Origin: Streptomyces sp. XY006
GTDB lineage: Bacteria > Actinomycetota > Actinomycetes > Streptomycetales > Streptomycetaceae
Assembly: GCF_002237655.1 (NCBI RefSeq)
Contig: NZ_NOKT01000005.1
Span: 124,001 to 188,000 of the forward strand
DNA length: 64,000 nt
Direction of reading: 5' to 3'
In this document: positions 1-7,409 of the stretch, piece after piece
How positions within the stretch are numbered: the first letter of the stretch is position 1
How the letters are laid out: every line of letters begins with the position of its first letter
Position numbers and translations under genes: made by a program
Notes under the pieces: model-generated
What the model saw: the letters and a program-made list of their open reading frames with translations, nothing else
What the model was told of the DNA's origin: nothing
Databases searched by the model: none

Positions 1-15
1 CGAGTCGCGCGTCAT
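1..15 (-). CDS. Start of a gene running off the left edge
   Basis: On the reverse strand an ATG at 13-15 opens a frame beginning M-T-R-D-S that leaves the window. A purine-rich stretch (GAGGAAAGGA) lies 10 nt before it, at about 26-35, and would serve as ribosome binding site. It lies downstream of the LacI-family gene on the same strand, with a 187-bp gap in which I see no other gene. Five codons do not allow a product call; the neighbourhood makes a sugar-utilisation gene plausible, but that is a guess. Confidence 0.3.
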
Positions 16-202
16 GCCCGGGTGGTCCTTTCCTCGGAGCACGGCCGCCGCCTCGGCGACGGCCCTGTCGCTCTCGCCAACTCCCGCCGGACACCGGCGC
101 ATTCCGCGGCGGGCCTTCAGCGCGTGGGAGGGGACTGAGGACCCCCTCAGCGCACCGGAGGGCGGGCAGTGCGCATCGGCTCGTCGGGAGAGCGGGCCGT
201 GC

Positions 203-1297
203 TCAGGGAGTCCGTCCGCCCGGGCCCCGTCCGCCCGGGCCCCGTCCGCCCGGGCCGCGCGGGGGCGCCGCCGTGCTCGCCCGTTCCACCAGCCGTGTCG
301 ACAGCTCCGTCCGGGTGCTCTCCGGCCGGTGGCCGTCCATCATGCGCAGCAGCGACCGCAGGGCCGTCGCGGCCATCTCCGACAGCGGCTGGCGGACCGT
401 GGTCAGCGCCGGGGACGCCCAGCGCGCCTCGGGCAGGTCGTCGAAGCCGACCACGCTCACGTCGTCCGGGACCCTCAACCCCCGTTCGCCGAGCGCCTCG
501 TAGACCCCCAGGGCCATCCGGTCCGAGCAGACGAACACGGCCGTGGGCGGCTCGGGCAGGTCGAGGAGTTCCAGCATGCGGCGGCGGGCCCGGCTCTCGT
601 CGAACCCGGCGTACCGGACGTACTCGGTGTGCTGCCGGACCCCGGCCGACGCGAGGGCCGAGCGGTAGCCGGCGACCCGCGCGCTGCTGCACATCGTGCG
701 CCGGGAACCCGCGACCACGGCGATCCGTTCGTGCCCCAGCGACAGCAGGTGCTCGGTGGCCGTCACACCGCCCTGCCAGTTCGCCGCCCCCACGGACACC
801 ACGCCCTCCGGCGGTTCCTGCACCGGGTCGATCATCACGAACGGGATGCGGTGCTGCTCCAGCCAGGCGTACTGCGAGGCGCTCAGCTCGGCCAGGTTGA
901 ACAGCACCCCGGAGGAGCCCCGAGCCACCAGCTTGTCCAGCCAGCCCCGCTCGGGGCGCCCGACGCGGGAGCGGGTCAGCGCCGCCGACACCACGACCTC
1001 CAGACCCGCGTCGTGCGCCGCCTCCTCCGCCCCGTGCAGCACGGCGCCCGACCAGGAACTCTCCAGCGAGTGCACGACCAGGTCGACGAGCCGGGGCGCC
1101 TTCGCCGCGTCGAAGCGGGGCCGGCGGACGTAACCGAGCCGGTCGAGCGCCTCGGTGACGCGGCGGCGGGTCTCGGGCGCGACGTCCTCCCGGCCGTTGA
1201 CCACCTTCGAGGCGGTCGGCACCGAGACCCCCGCCTCGCGGGCCACGACCGCCAGCGTCGGACCGGCCGCCGCGCTCGCACTCGCCGTACGCACCAT
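203..1297 (-). CDS. LacI-family transcriptional regulator
   Basis: A 364-residue one-component repressor of the LacI/GalR family. Residues ~14-60 form the LacI helix-turn-helix and hinge helix (LAVVAREAGVSVPTASKVV, then GREDV and LDRLGYV). Residues ~70-340 are the periplasmic-binding-protein-like sugar-sensing domain, with family blocks VFVCSDRMALGVYEALGERG and DDVSVVGFDDLPEA. The start is the ATG preceded by GAGAGGCGGG. The extreme C-terminus carries three G-P-G-G-R units encoded by a 15-bp tandem repeat at about 214-258, beyond the conserved domain. It is divergent from the carboxylesterase gene; the spacer holds a LacI-type palindrome, so autoregulation and control of the divergent gene are likely. 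The effector is probably a sugar but is not readable from the sequence. Confidence 0.93.
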   Translation of the reverse strand: MVRTASASAAAGPTLAVVAREAGVSVPTASKVVNGREDVAPETRRRVTEALDRLGYVRRPRFDAAKAPRLVDLVVHSLESSWSGAVLHGAEEAAHDAGLEVVVSAALTRSRVGRPERGWLDKLVARGSSGVLFNLAELSASQYAWLEQHRIPFVMIDPVQEPPEGVVSVGAANWQGGVTATEHLLSLGHERIAVVAGSRRTMCSSARVAGYRSALASAGVRQHTEYVRYAGFDESRARRRMLELLDLPEPPTAVFVCSDRMALGVYEALGERGLRVPDDVSVVGFDDLPEARWASPALTTVRQPLSEMAATALRSLLRMMDGHRPESTRTELSTRLVERASTAAPPRGPGGRGPGGRGPGGRTP

Positions 1298-1379
1298 CGG
1301 GAACCCGCCTCTCCGGCCCGCCCCAGGGCCGTGGAAATGTCGACCAGCGCTGCCCGCCGCGGTCCGGCTCCGACCGGGC

Positions 1380-1393
1380 AGAAAGCGCTTCCT
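1380..1393. promoter_or_regulatory. LacI-type operator between lacI-family gene and esterase
   Basis: The sequence AGAAAGCGCTTCCT is an imperfect palindrome (5 of 6 positions per arm) centred on CG, the usual shape of LacI/GalR operators in Streptomyces. It lies 82 bp before the LacI-family start codon and about 160 bp before the esterase start. A regulatory role is inferred from family behaviour. Confidence 0.6.
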
Positions 1394-1549
1394 ACCTTAG
1401 GTGCGGCGCAGGACGCCGGGAAGACGGTTGCCGGCCCGCCGCCGTCCACCGAACGGCCGAATCACCCGCTCGTGCCCCGGAATACCCGGCCACAATGAGT
1501 TGCTCTGATCTTCACGGTGCACGAGCGCGGTGAGGAGGCTGGTGGACGG

Positions 1550-3130
1550 ATGACGGCGGACCGGACGGACCCCGTGGTGAGCACGCCCCACGGCGCCCTG
1601 CGGGGCAGGTACGAGCGCGGCGTCGCGGTCTTCCGCGGCATCCCCTACGCGGCACCCCCCTTCGGCCCACGCCGGTTCCGCCCGCCCGTGCCCCTGCCGC
1701 CCTGGGACGGCGTCCGCGACGCCGGATCCTTCGGCCCCACCCCGCCCAAACCCCCGTACTCCGACGCCTTCGCCCGCTACCTGTCCGACCCCGTCGTCCC
1801 CGGGGACGACATCCTCAACCTCAACGTCTGGACCCCCGACCCGGACCCCGCGGCCCGCCTCCCCGTGCTCGTCTGGTTCCACGGCGGCGCCCTGACCAGG
1901 GGCTCCTCCGCGGTACCCGTGTACGACGGCCACGCCTTCGCCCGGGACGGCGTCGTCTGCGTGTCGGTCAACTACCGGCTGGGCGTCGAGGGCTACGGAC
2001 TGTTCCCCGACACGCCACCCAACCCGGGCCTGCGCGACCAGATCGCCGCCCTGGCCTGGGTCCACGAGACCATCGAGGCGTTCGGCGGCGACCCGGGACG
2101 CGTCACCCTGTTCGGCCAGTCCGCCGGGGCCATCAGCATCGGCGCCCTCCTCGCCGCCCCGCAGACCCGGGGCCTGGTCCGCCGGGCCGTGCTGCAGAGC
2201 GGCCCGCCCGAGGCGTCCGAACGGGCCAAGGTGCGGCGCATGGTGCGCCGTATGGCGTCCCGGCTGAGGATCCCCGCCACCGCCGAGGCCTTCGCCGCCG
2301 TCGACCGGGAGCTGCTGCTGCGCACCCAGGCCGAGGTGGGCCGGCTCAGCAGCCCGGTCGTCGGCGGCCCCGCCTTCGGCATCGTCGTCGACGGCGACGT
2401 CGTCCCGCGCGACCCCCTCGACGCCCTCCTCGACGGCGCCGCCCCCGGCGTGGACCTGATGATGGGCTGGACCCGCGACGAGCACCGGCTCTGGCTCGTC
2501 CCGGGCGGTCTCATGGAGCGCGTCGACCGCCTCGGAGCCGTCGCCCTGGCCGGGGCCATGGCCCGCTGCCACTGCGGCAGCGAGGTGCCGCGCGGCTACC
2601 GCGCCCTGCACCCGGAGGCCGGCACGGCGGACCTCGTCGGCGACCTCGTCACCGACCACCTCCTGCGCATCCCCCTGCACCGGCTGGCCGACGCCCGGCC
2701 GTCGTACGTCTACGAGTTCGCCTGGCCCTCCCGCCTCCCCGGCCTCGGCGCCTGCCACGCGCTGGAGCTCGGCTTCGTCTTCGACACGGGCGAGGTGCCC
2801 GAGTCCCGCAGGCTCGCCGGCGAGGGCGCGCCCCAGGAACTCGCCGACGCCATGCACGGGGCCTGGGTCCGCTTCGCGGCGGAGGGCGACCCGGGCTGGG
2901 AACGCTGGGACGACACGCACCCCGTGCGGGTGTTCGGCGACCGCGCCCCGGGCGCCCCACACGAGGTGGCCTACACCGCCCACGGCCCCCGCGACCGCGA
3001 ACTCGCCCTCTGGGCCCGAGACGCCGCCGCCCCGGCCCCGGCCCCCACCGACACCGACCAGCCCCGCGGCACGGAACTACGCGCAGCGGTACGCCGCCTG
3101 CGCCGGCCGGGGGCACTGCGGCGGGGCTGA
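1550..3130 (+). CDS. Type-B carboxylesterase / para-nitrobenzyl esterase family
   Basis: A 526-residue alpha/beta hydrolase of the carboxylesterase type B family, cleaving carboxylic esters. The oxyanion-hole block LVWFHGGALTRGSS, the nucleophile elbow G-Q-S-A-G, an acidic residue in the GWTRDEHRLW region and a His in GACHALELGFVF make up the expected catalytic set. No signal peptide is seen, so a cytoplasmic location is likely. I chose the ATG at 1550, which follows GAGGAGG, over the upstream in-frame ATG at 1517. The gene is divergent from the LacI-family regulator and probably controlled by it. The C-terminal tail after ~490 is Ala/Pro-rich and outside the fold. The natural substrate is unknown. 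Confidence 0.92.
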   Translation: MTADRTDPVVSTPHGALRGRYERGVAVFRGIPYAAPPFGPRRFRPPVPLPPWDGVRDAGSFGPTPPKPPYSDAFARYLSDPVVPGDDILNLNVWTPDPDPAARLPVLVWFHGGALTRGSSAVPVYDGHAFARDGVVCVSVNYRLGVEGYGLFPDTPPNPGLRDQIAALAWVHETIEAFGGDPGRVTLFGQSAGAISIGALLAAPQTRGLVRRAVLQSGPPEASERAKVRRMVRRMASRLRIPATAEAFAAVDRELLLRTQAEVGRLSSPVVGGPAFGIVVDGDVVPRDPLDALLDGAAPGVDLMMGWTRDEHRLWLVPGGLMERVDRLGAVALAGAMARCHCGSEVPRGYRALHPEAGTADLVGDLVTDHLLRIPLHRLADARPSYVYEFAWPSRLPGLGACHALELGFVFDTGEVPESRRLAGEGAPQELADAMHGAWVRFAAEGDPGWERWDDTHPVRVFGDRAPGAPHEVAYTAHGPRDRELALWARDAAAPAPAPTDTDQPRGTELRAAVRRLRRPGALRRG

Positions 3131-3199
3131 CGCCGGCGAGGGCGCCGACGGCCGCCCCCCCAACGCGTTCCGGGTCGGGGGACCCTGCTGCCGGCGGCC

Positions 3200-3590
3200 G
3201 CTCCGCTGCTGCACGATCTTGCGGGCTCAGCCGGCACGCCGACCGGGCCCGGTTCAACGCCTCCCTGCACGGCGCCGCCGAAGCCGCAGAGGCCGAACGG
3301 CGCCGGCCGAAGCAGTGCCGTGCGCTGCTCGGGCGGGCCACTGGACCGTGCGGCTCCGCAGTGGAGGCAGGCTCGGCGGGGTGCTCTGCGGTCGGGGCGT
3401 GGACCCGATCGGCCAACGCGACGCGCCATGTTGGGCCGCCCGACGGGGTCGGCGCCGGGAACAGGACCGGCTCGTGGCCGTCCGCGCCCTGTTCGCCCGG
3501 TGCGTCACCGGCCACCGGCAACCGGGAGAGGACGCGGGGCTGCGTGCGCTCGGCGAGGCGGCTGATGCCGGGTGAGCAGGAGTCGGGCTG
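3200..3590 (+). pseudogene. Possible decayed gene remnant in a 510-bp gap
   Basis: No intact gene fits the gap between the esterase and the homocysteine methyltransferase. Two stretches look protein-like in different frames. The first, about 3215-3330, reads H-A-D-R-A-R-F-N-A-S-L-H-G followed by an Ala/Glu-rich helix. The second, about 3340-3575, includes QDRLVAVRALFARCVTG and ends LRALGEAADAG-stop. A frameshift between them would make a short relic. This rests only on codon-bias impression and residue composition; I recognise no family, and plain non-coding DNA is possible. Confidence 0.25.
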
Positions 3591-3641
3591 AGGCCGGCGG
3601 GAGGCGCCCGGCCGTGGGGGCCGGTGGGTCCTCCGGGGCGT

Positions 3642-4553
3642 CTACGTCGTCGCCACTGCGCCCGCGATCCCCGAGATCGCCTCCGGCCCCACCCGGCAGC
3701 AGCCGCCGATCAGCCGGGCGCCCGCCGCCCGCCAGCGGTCCACCTGGTCGGCGGTGAACGTGGACCGGCCGGACCAGGCCCGTGCCGTGGCGTCCCAGGT
3801 CTCGCCGCTGTTGGGGTAGACGACGACCGGCTTGCCGGTCACCCGGGCCGCGGTGGCCGCCGCGGGCTCGACGTCCTCGGGCGCGCAGCAGTTCACCCCG
3901 ACCGCGATCACCTCGTCCGCGTCGGCGGCCAGGGCGAAGGCCTCCTCCAGCGGCTGCCCGGCCCGGGTGCGGTCGCCGGCGACCGAGTACGTCAGCCAGG
4001 CCGGCACCCCGAGCCCGCGCACCGCCCGCAGCAGCGCCGCGGCCTCGTCGGCGTCCGGGACCGTCTCCAGCGCGAGGACGTCGGGCCGGGCCGCGGCCAG
4101 TACCTCCAGGCGGGGGCGGTGGAAGCGCTCCAGCTCGTCCACCGTCAGCCCGTACCGCCCCCGGTACTCCGAGCCGTCCGCGAGCATCGCACCGTACGGG
4201 CCGGCCGAGGCCGCCACCCACAGGGGGCGCGAGACCCCGGCCCGCCGCGCCGCCTCCCGCGCCGACTCCACGCTCAGTGCCATGAGCCGGGCCGCCCGCT
4301 CGTGGTCGATCCCGCGCTTGGCGAAGCCTTCGAACGTGGCCTGGTAGCTGGCCGTGATCGCCACGTCCGCGCCTGCCCGGAAGTAGGCCAGGTGCGCCTC
4401 GGTGACCGCCTCCGGCCGCTCGGCGAGGAGCCGCGCGGACCACAGCTCGTCGCTCAGGTCGTGCCCGGCCGCTTCGAGCTGGTTGGACATGCCGCCGTCC
4501 AGGACGACCGTCCCGGTGGCGAGGGCCTCGGCGAGGGTGGGGGTGCTGGTCAT
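3642..4553 (-). CDS. mmuM: Homocysteine S-methyltransferase
   Basis: A 303-residue pfam02574 enzyme that transfers a methyl group, typically from S-methylmethionine (or S-adenosylmethionine), to homocysteine to give methionine; cytoplasmic. The N-terminus carries the barrel-start motif VLDGGMSNQLE. The zinc thiolates are the Cys of the GVNCCAPED block and the adjacent pair in LIGGCCRVGPEAI near the C-terminus. Length matches the E. coli MmuM class. The ATG at 4551-4553 gives the family-typical N-terminus. No S-methylmethionine permease is adjacent, unlike in E. coli, so the donor is inferred. It is divergent from the APH-fold gene. Confidence 0.92.
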   Translation of the reverse strand: MTSTPTLAEALATGTVVLDGGMSNQLEAAGHDLSDELWSARLLAERPEAVTEAHLAYFRAGADVAITASYQATFEGFAKRGIDHERAARLMALSVESAREAARRAGVSRPLWVAASAGPYGAMLADGSEYRGRYGLTVDELERFHRPRLEVLAAARPDVLALETVPDADEAAALLRAVRGLGVPAWLTYSVAGDRTRAGQPLEEAFALAADADEVIAVGVNCCAPEDVEPAAATAARVTGKPVVVYPNSGETWDATARAWSGRSTFTADQVDRWRAAGARLIGGCCRVGPEAISGIAGAVATT

Positions 4554-4692
4554 GCCGCCGACGGTAGTCGAGGCCGCGCGCCGGGCCCCGCTCGTCGCGT
4601 CCACCCCATGAACAGGCTGCCCGGCATGTGGGACGGGGGCCCGGTGGTGATCATGGGCCCTCCCTCCCCTCGACGCTCGCAGCGCGACGCGC

Positions 4693-4720
4693 GGACAGGA
4701 GCGGGGTGTCGGCATAGCAT
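4693..4720 (+). promoter_or_regulatory. Promoter for a probable leaderless transcript of the APH-fold gene
   Basis: CGGACA and TAGCAT (4715-4720) are separated by 17 bp, resembling a Streptomyces housekeeping promoter with a weak -35. The -10 ends only 6 nt before the ATG at 4727 and no ribosome binding site lies between, so the transcript probably begins at or next to the start codon. Confidence 0.5.
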
Positions 4721-4726
4721 CGGGGG

Positions 4727-6043
4727 ATGCCCGAGGTCGCTGTCGCAGATGCCGAAGTACGCGAGGTGCTGGGAGTCCCGCCGGACCGGGCGGAGTTCGA
4801 GCCGCTCCCGCACGATCCCCGCAACGGCGTCACGGCCGGGGTGTGGCGGGTCACGGGAGGCGGCCGTACGGCCGTGCTGAAGGTGCTGACGCGGACCAAG
4901 GAGACCGGCGTCGCGTGGGCGGCCTCCAACGATCCCCGGCACGGGAGCTTCTGGCGCCGCGAGGCCTACGTCCACCGGTCCGGGCTCGCCCGGGTCTGGG
5001 AGGGGCACGGCATCCGCGCGCCCCGGCTGCTGGAGTGCGTCGAACGCCCGGACGGGGACGTGGCGTTGTGGCTGGAGGACGTACCGGGCACGCCGGCCAC
5101 GGCCTGGTCGCCGGACCGCCATGTGGAGCACGTCCACCGGCTCGGCAGGGCGCAGGGCGCGGTGGGCGCGGGGGAGGACCACCCCTGGCTCTCGGAGCGC
5201 TTCCTGCGCGACCGCACGGCCGGGGACACCACGGGCGCGGACCACCCGGACCACGACGAGGCGTGGCGGCACCCGCTGGTCCGGCGGCACTTCCCGCCCG
5301 GCCTGCGCGCCGACCTGGCCCGCCTGCACCACGACCGCGAGTGGTTCCTGACCGTCATGGAGTCGCTCCCGCGGGCCCTGTCCCACCTCGACCACCGGCC
5401 GGCCAACGTCGTCTCCGGCGGCCCCGGCACCAGCGTCCTGCTGGACTGGGCGTGCACCGGCGACGGCGCCCTCGGCGAGGACCTCGGCACGTACCTCACC
5501 GACTCCGTCCTCGGCCACTCCCTGCCCGCCGACGAGCTCCCCGGCCTGGCCAAGGCGGCCTACGACGCCTACCTGCACGGGCTGCGCGCGAGCGGCTGGC
5601 GCGGCGACGAAAACCTCGTCCGCCTCGGCCTGTGCGCCTCCGCGGTGAAGTACGTCGGACTCACCGCGCTGCCGCCGGCCCAAGCGGACGACGAGCCGGC
5701 GGCGCACGGCGGGCCGATGGCGCACGGCGGGGCGGTGGCACACGGCGGGCCTGCGGCGCACGGCGGGGCGGTGGCACACGGCGGGCCTGCGGCGCACGGC
5801 GAGGCGGTGGCACACGGCGGGCCTGCGGCGCACGGCGAGGCGGTGGTGCACGGCGGGTCGGTCGCCCACAGCGGCCCGACGGTGCACGAGGAGCCGGTGG
5901 CGCACAGCGGGCCGGGCGCCCTGCCGGTCGGCCTGCGCTACCGGGAACGTGGCCTGACGCTGGCGTTCCTGGCCGAGTGGGCGGCCGAGGCCAGGCTGCT
6001 GGCGCCCCGGCTGGGTTTCCCTCCGGCCCCGAGCGGCCGCTGA
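4727..6043 (+). CDS. APH/choline-kinase-fold phosphotransferase with His/Gly hexapeptide repeat
   Basis: A 438-residue protein with the aminoglycoside phosphotransferase fold. Visible are an N-lobe Lys strand (RTAVLKVLTR), the catalytic loop LSHLDHRPANVV (H-x-D-x4-N) and the metal-binding Asp in VLLDWACTGDG. The substrate is unknown; most Streptomyces members are not resistance enzymes. Residues 325-396 are an insert of twelve hexapeptides of the form [A/M/V]-[A/V]-H-G-G-[P/A], with the last units degenerate, giving one His every six residues. It falls between the C-lobe core and the final helix (YRERGLTLAFLAEWAAEARLL). The promoter lies so close to the ATG that translation is probably leaderless. 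Confidence 0.8.
   Translation: MPEVAVADAEVREVLGVPPDRAEFEPLPHDPRNGVTAGVWRVTGGGRTAVLKVLTRTKETGVAWAASNDPRHGSFWRREAYVHRSGLARVWEGHGIRAPRLLECVERPDGDVALWLEDVPGTPATAWSPDRHVEHVHRLGRAQGAVGAGEDHPWLSERFLRDRTAGDTTGADHPDHDEAWRHPLVRRHFPPGLRADLARLHHDREWFLTVMESLPRALSHLDHRPANVVSGGPGTSVLLDWACTGDGALGEDLGTYLTDSVLGHSLPADELPGLAKAAYDAYLHGLRASGWRGDENLVRLGLCASAVKYVGLTALPPAQADDEPAAHGGPMAHGGAVAHGGPAAHGGAVAHGGPAAHGEAVAHGGPAAHGEAVVHGGSVAHSGPTVHEEPVAHSGPGALPVGLRYRERGLTLAFLAEWAAEARLLAPRLGFPPAPSGR
5699..5914 (+). repeat. 18-bp tandem repeat encoding His-Gly hexads
   Basis: Twelve in-frame 18-bp units (codons 325-396 of the APH-fold gene) built on GCGCACGGCGGG. In the middle they alternate as 36-bp double units (AVAHGG then PAAHGG), which implies recent slippage or unequal crossing-over. 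Later units have Gly-to-Glu or Gly-to-Ser substitutions. Confidence 0.9.
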
Positions 6044-6211
6044 CCGCCCGACCGGAAGCGAAGAGGCCATCGCTCGCGTCGCCGAGCTGCTGTCCTGCCC
6101 TGTCAAGGGCTGCGCCGGCACATCGGCACGCGAGACGGTGTGAGTCCGAGGTGTGACCGGTGGCCGGGCCGGGATCGCCGGTGTCTCCACGCCTTTGTCC
6201 CGTCGAACCCG

Positions 6212-6240
6212 TTGACCTGCTCGTGACACACCCTTACCTT
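6212..6240 (+). promoter_or_regulatory. Promoter of the GH43/galactanase genes
   Basis: TTGACC (6212-6217) and TACCTT (6235-6240) are separated by 17 bp and match the Streptomyces sigma-HrdB-type pattern. The start of transcription would fall in the tandem repeats that follow. Nothing else recognisable lies in the 270-bp gap before the GH43 gene. Confidence 0.55.
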
Positions 6241-6243
6241 TTC

Positions 6244-6275
6244 GGCGTTCGGAATGACAGATGGCGTTCGAAATG
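6244..6275. promoter_or_regulatory. Tandem 13-bp repeats over the GH43 transcription start
   Basis: GGCGTTCGGAATG (6244-6256) recurs as GGCGTTCGAAATG (6263-6275) with a 19-bp period. Each copy with two further bases is a partial dyad around TTCGRA. Placement immediately after the -10 suggests binding sites for a repressor that blocks promoter clearance. The regulator is not identifiable from the site. Confidence 0.45.
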
Positions 6276-6316
6276 CCAAACAATGGCGTGTGTTCCCCCC
6301 ACGAGAGGCAGGCCGC

Positions 6317-7408
6317 ATGAGCCGCGACCCCGCTCTGCCCGAACCCCCCAGCCGCAGGCTGCTGCTGAAGGGCGCCGCAGCCGCCGGCGCCCTGGCCGCC
6401 GTCCCCGCCGTCCCCGCGGTCGCCCGGCCGGCCGACCTCGCCCGGCCCGCGAAGCCGGCCCCCTTCGCCAACCCGCTCGTGCGCAACCGCGCCGACCCGC
6501 ACATCCACCGGCACGGGGACGGCTTCTACTACTTCACCGCCACCGCACCCGAGTACGACCGCATCGTCCTGCGCCGCTCCCGCACCCTGAACGGTCTGGG
6601 CACGGCGGCCGAGTCGGTCATCTGGCGTGCCCACGCGACGGGCCCGATGGGAGCCCACATCTGGGCCCCCGAACTGCACCGCATCGGCGGCAAGTGGTAC
6701 GTCTACTTCGCCTCCGCCCCCGCCGAGGACGTCTGGGCGATCCGCATCTGGGTGCTGGAGAACGCCCACGCCGACCCCTTCAAGGGCACCTGGGTGGAGA
6801 AGGGCCAGGTCAAGACGGCCTGGGAGACCTTCTCCCTGGACGCCACCACGTTCACCCACCGGGGCACCCGCTACCTGGCCTGGGCGCAGCACGAGCCCGG
6901 CATGGACAACAACACCGGCATCTTCCTGTCCGAGATGGCGAACCCGTGGACCCTCAAGGGCCCGCAGGTGCGCCTGTCCACCCCCGAGTACGACTGGGAG
7001 TGCATCGGCTTCAAGGTCAACGAGGGCCCGTACGTCCTCAAGCGCAACGGCCGGCTGTTCATGACGTATTCGGCCAGCGCCACCGACGCCAACTACTGCG
7101 TGGGCCTGCTGACCGCCGACGCCGACAGCCATCTGCTGGACCCCATCAGCTGGTCCAAGTCGCCGACCCCGGTCTTCACCAGCAACGACACCACCGGGCA
7201 GTACGGCCCCGGCCACAACTGCTTCACGGTCGCCGAGGACGGCCGCACCGACGTCCTCGTCTACCACGCCCGCCAGTACAGGGAGATCGTCGGCGACCCG
7301 CTGAACGACCCCAACCGGCACACCCGCGTCCAGAGGCTCGGCTGGAAGCCGGACGGCACCCCCGACTTCGGCATACCCGTCGCCGACACGGCCGGGGCGG
7401 GTGCGTGA
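6317..7408 (+). CDS. Secreted GH43 glycosidase, probable exo-arabinofuranosidase
   Basis: A 363-residue five-bladed beta-propeller glycosidase of family GH43. A Tat-type signal (SRRLLLKG, then an Ala-rich hydrophobic stretch) occupies residues ~11-40, so the enzyme is exported folded. The GH43 triad is visible: the base Asp in NRADPHIH, the pKa-modulating Asp/Glu region in GAHIWAPELH, and the acid Glu in FKVNEGPYVLKRNG. The pattern resembles exo-1,5-alpha-L-arabinofuranosidases of Streptomyces, but subfamily assignment is inference. I chose the ATG at 6317 after GAGAGGCAGG rather than the ATG at 6254, which overlaps the promoter repeats. It is the first gene of a polysaccharide side-chain degradation group and is followed one base after its stop by the next GH43 gene. 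Confidence 0.88.
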   Translation: MSRDPALPEPPSRRLLLKGAAAAGALAAVPAVPAVARPADLARPAKPAPFANPLVRNRADPHIHRHGDGFYYFTATAPEYDRIVLRRSRTLNGLGTAAESVIWRAHATGPMGAHIWAPELHRIGGKWYVYFASAPAEDVWAIRIWVLENAHADPFKGTWVEKGQVKTAWETFSLDATTFTHRGTRYLAWAQHEPGMDNNTGIFLSEMANPWTLKGPQVRLSTPEYDWECIGFKVNEGPYVLKRNGRLFMTYSASATDANYCVGLLTADADSHLLDPISWSKSPTPVFTSNDTTGQYGPGHNCFTVAEDGRTDVLVYHARQYREIVGDPLNDPNRHTRVQRLGWKPDGTPDFGIPVADTAGAGA

Positions 7409-7409
7409 G

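Noticed and set aside
6254..6316. ATG 6254 as start of the GH43 gene
   Set aside because: It falls inside the promoter repeats and would place 21 residues before the Tat signal; ATG 6317 has its own ribosome site.
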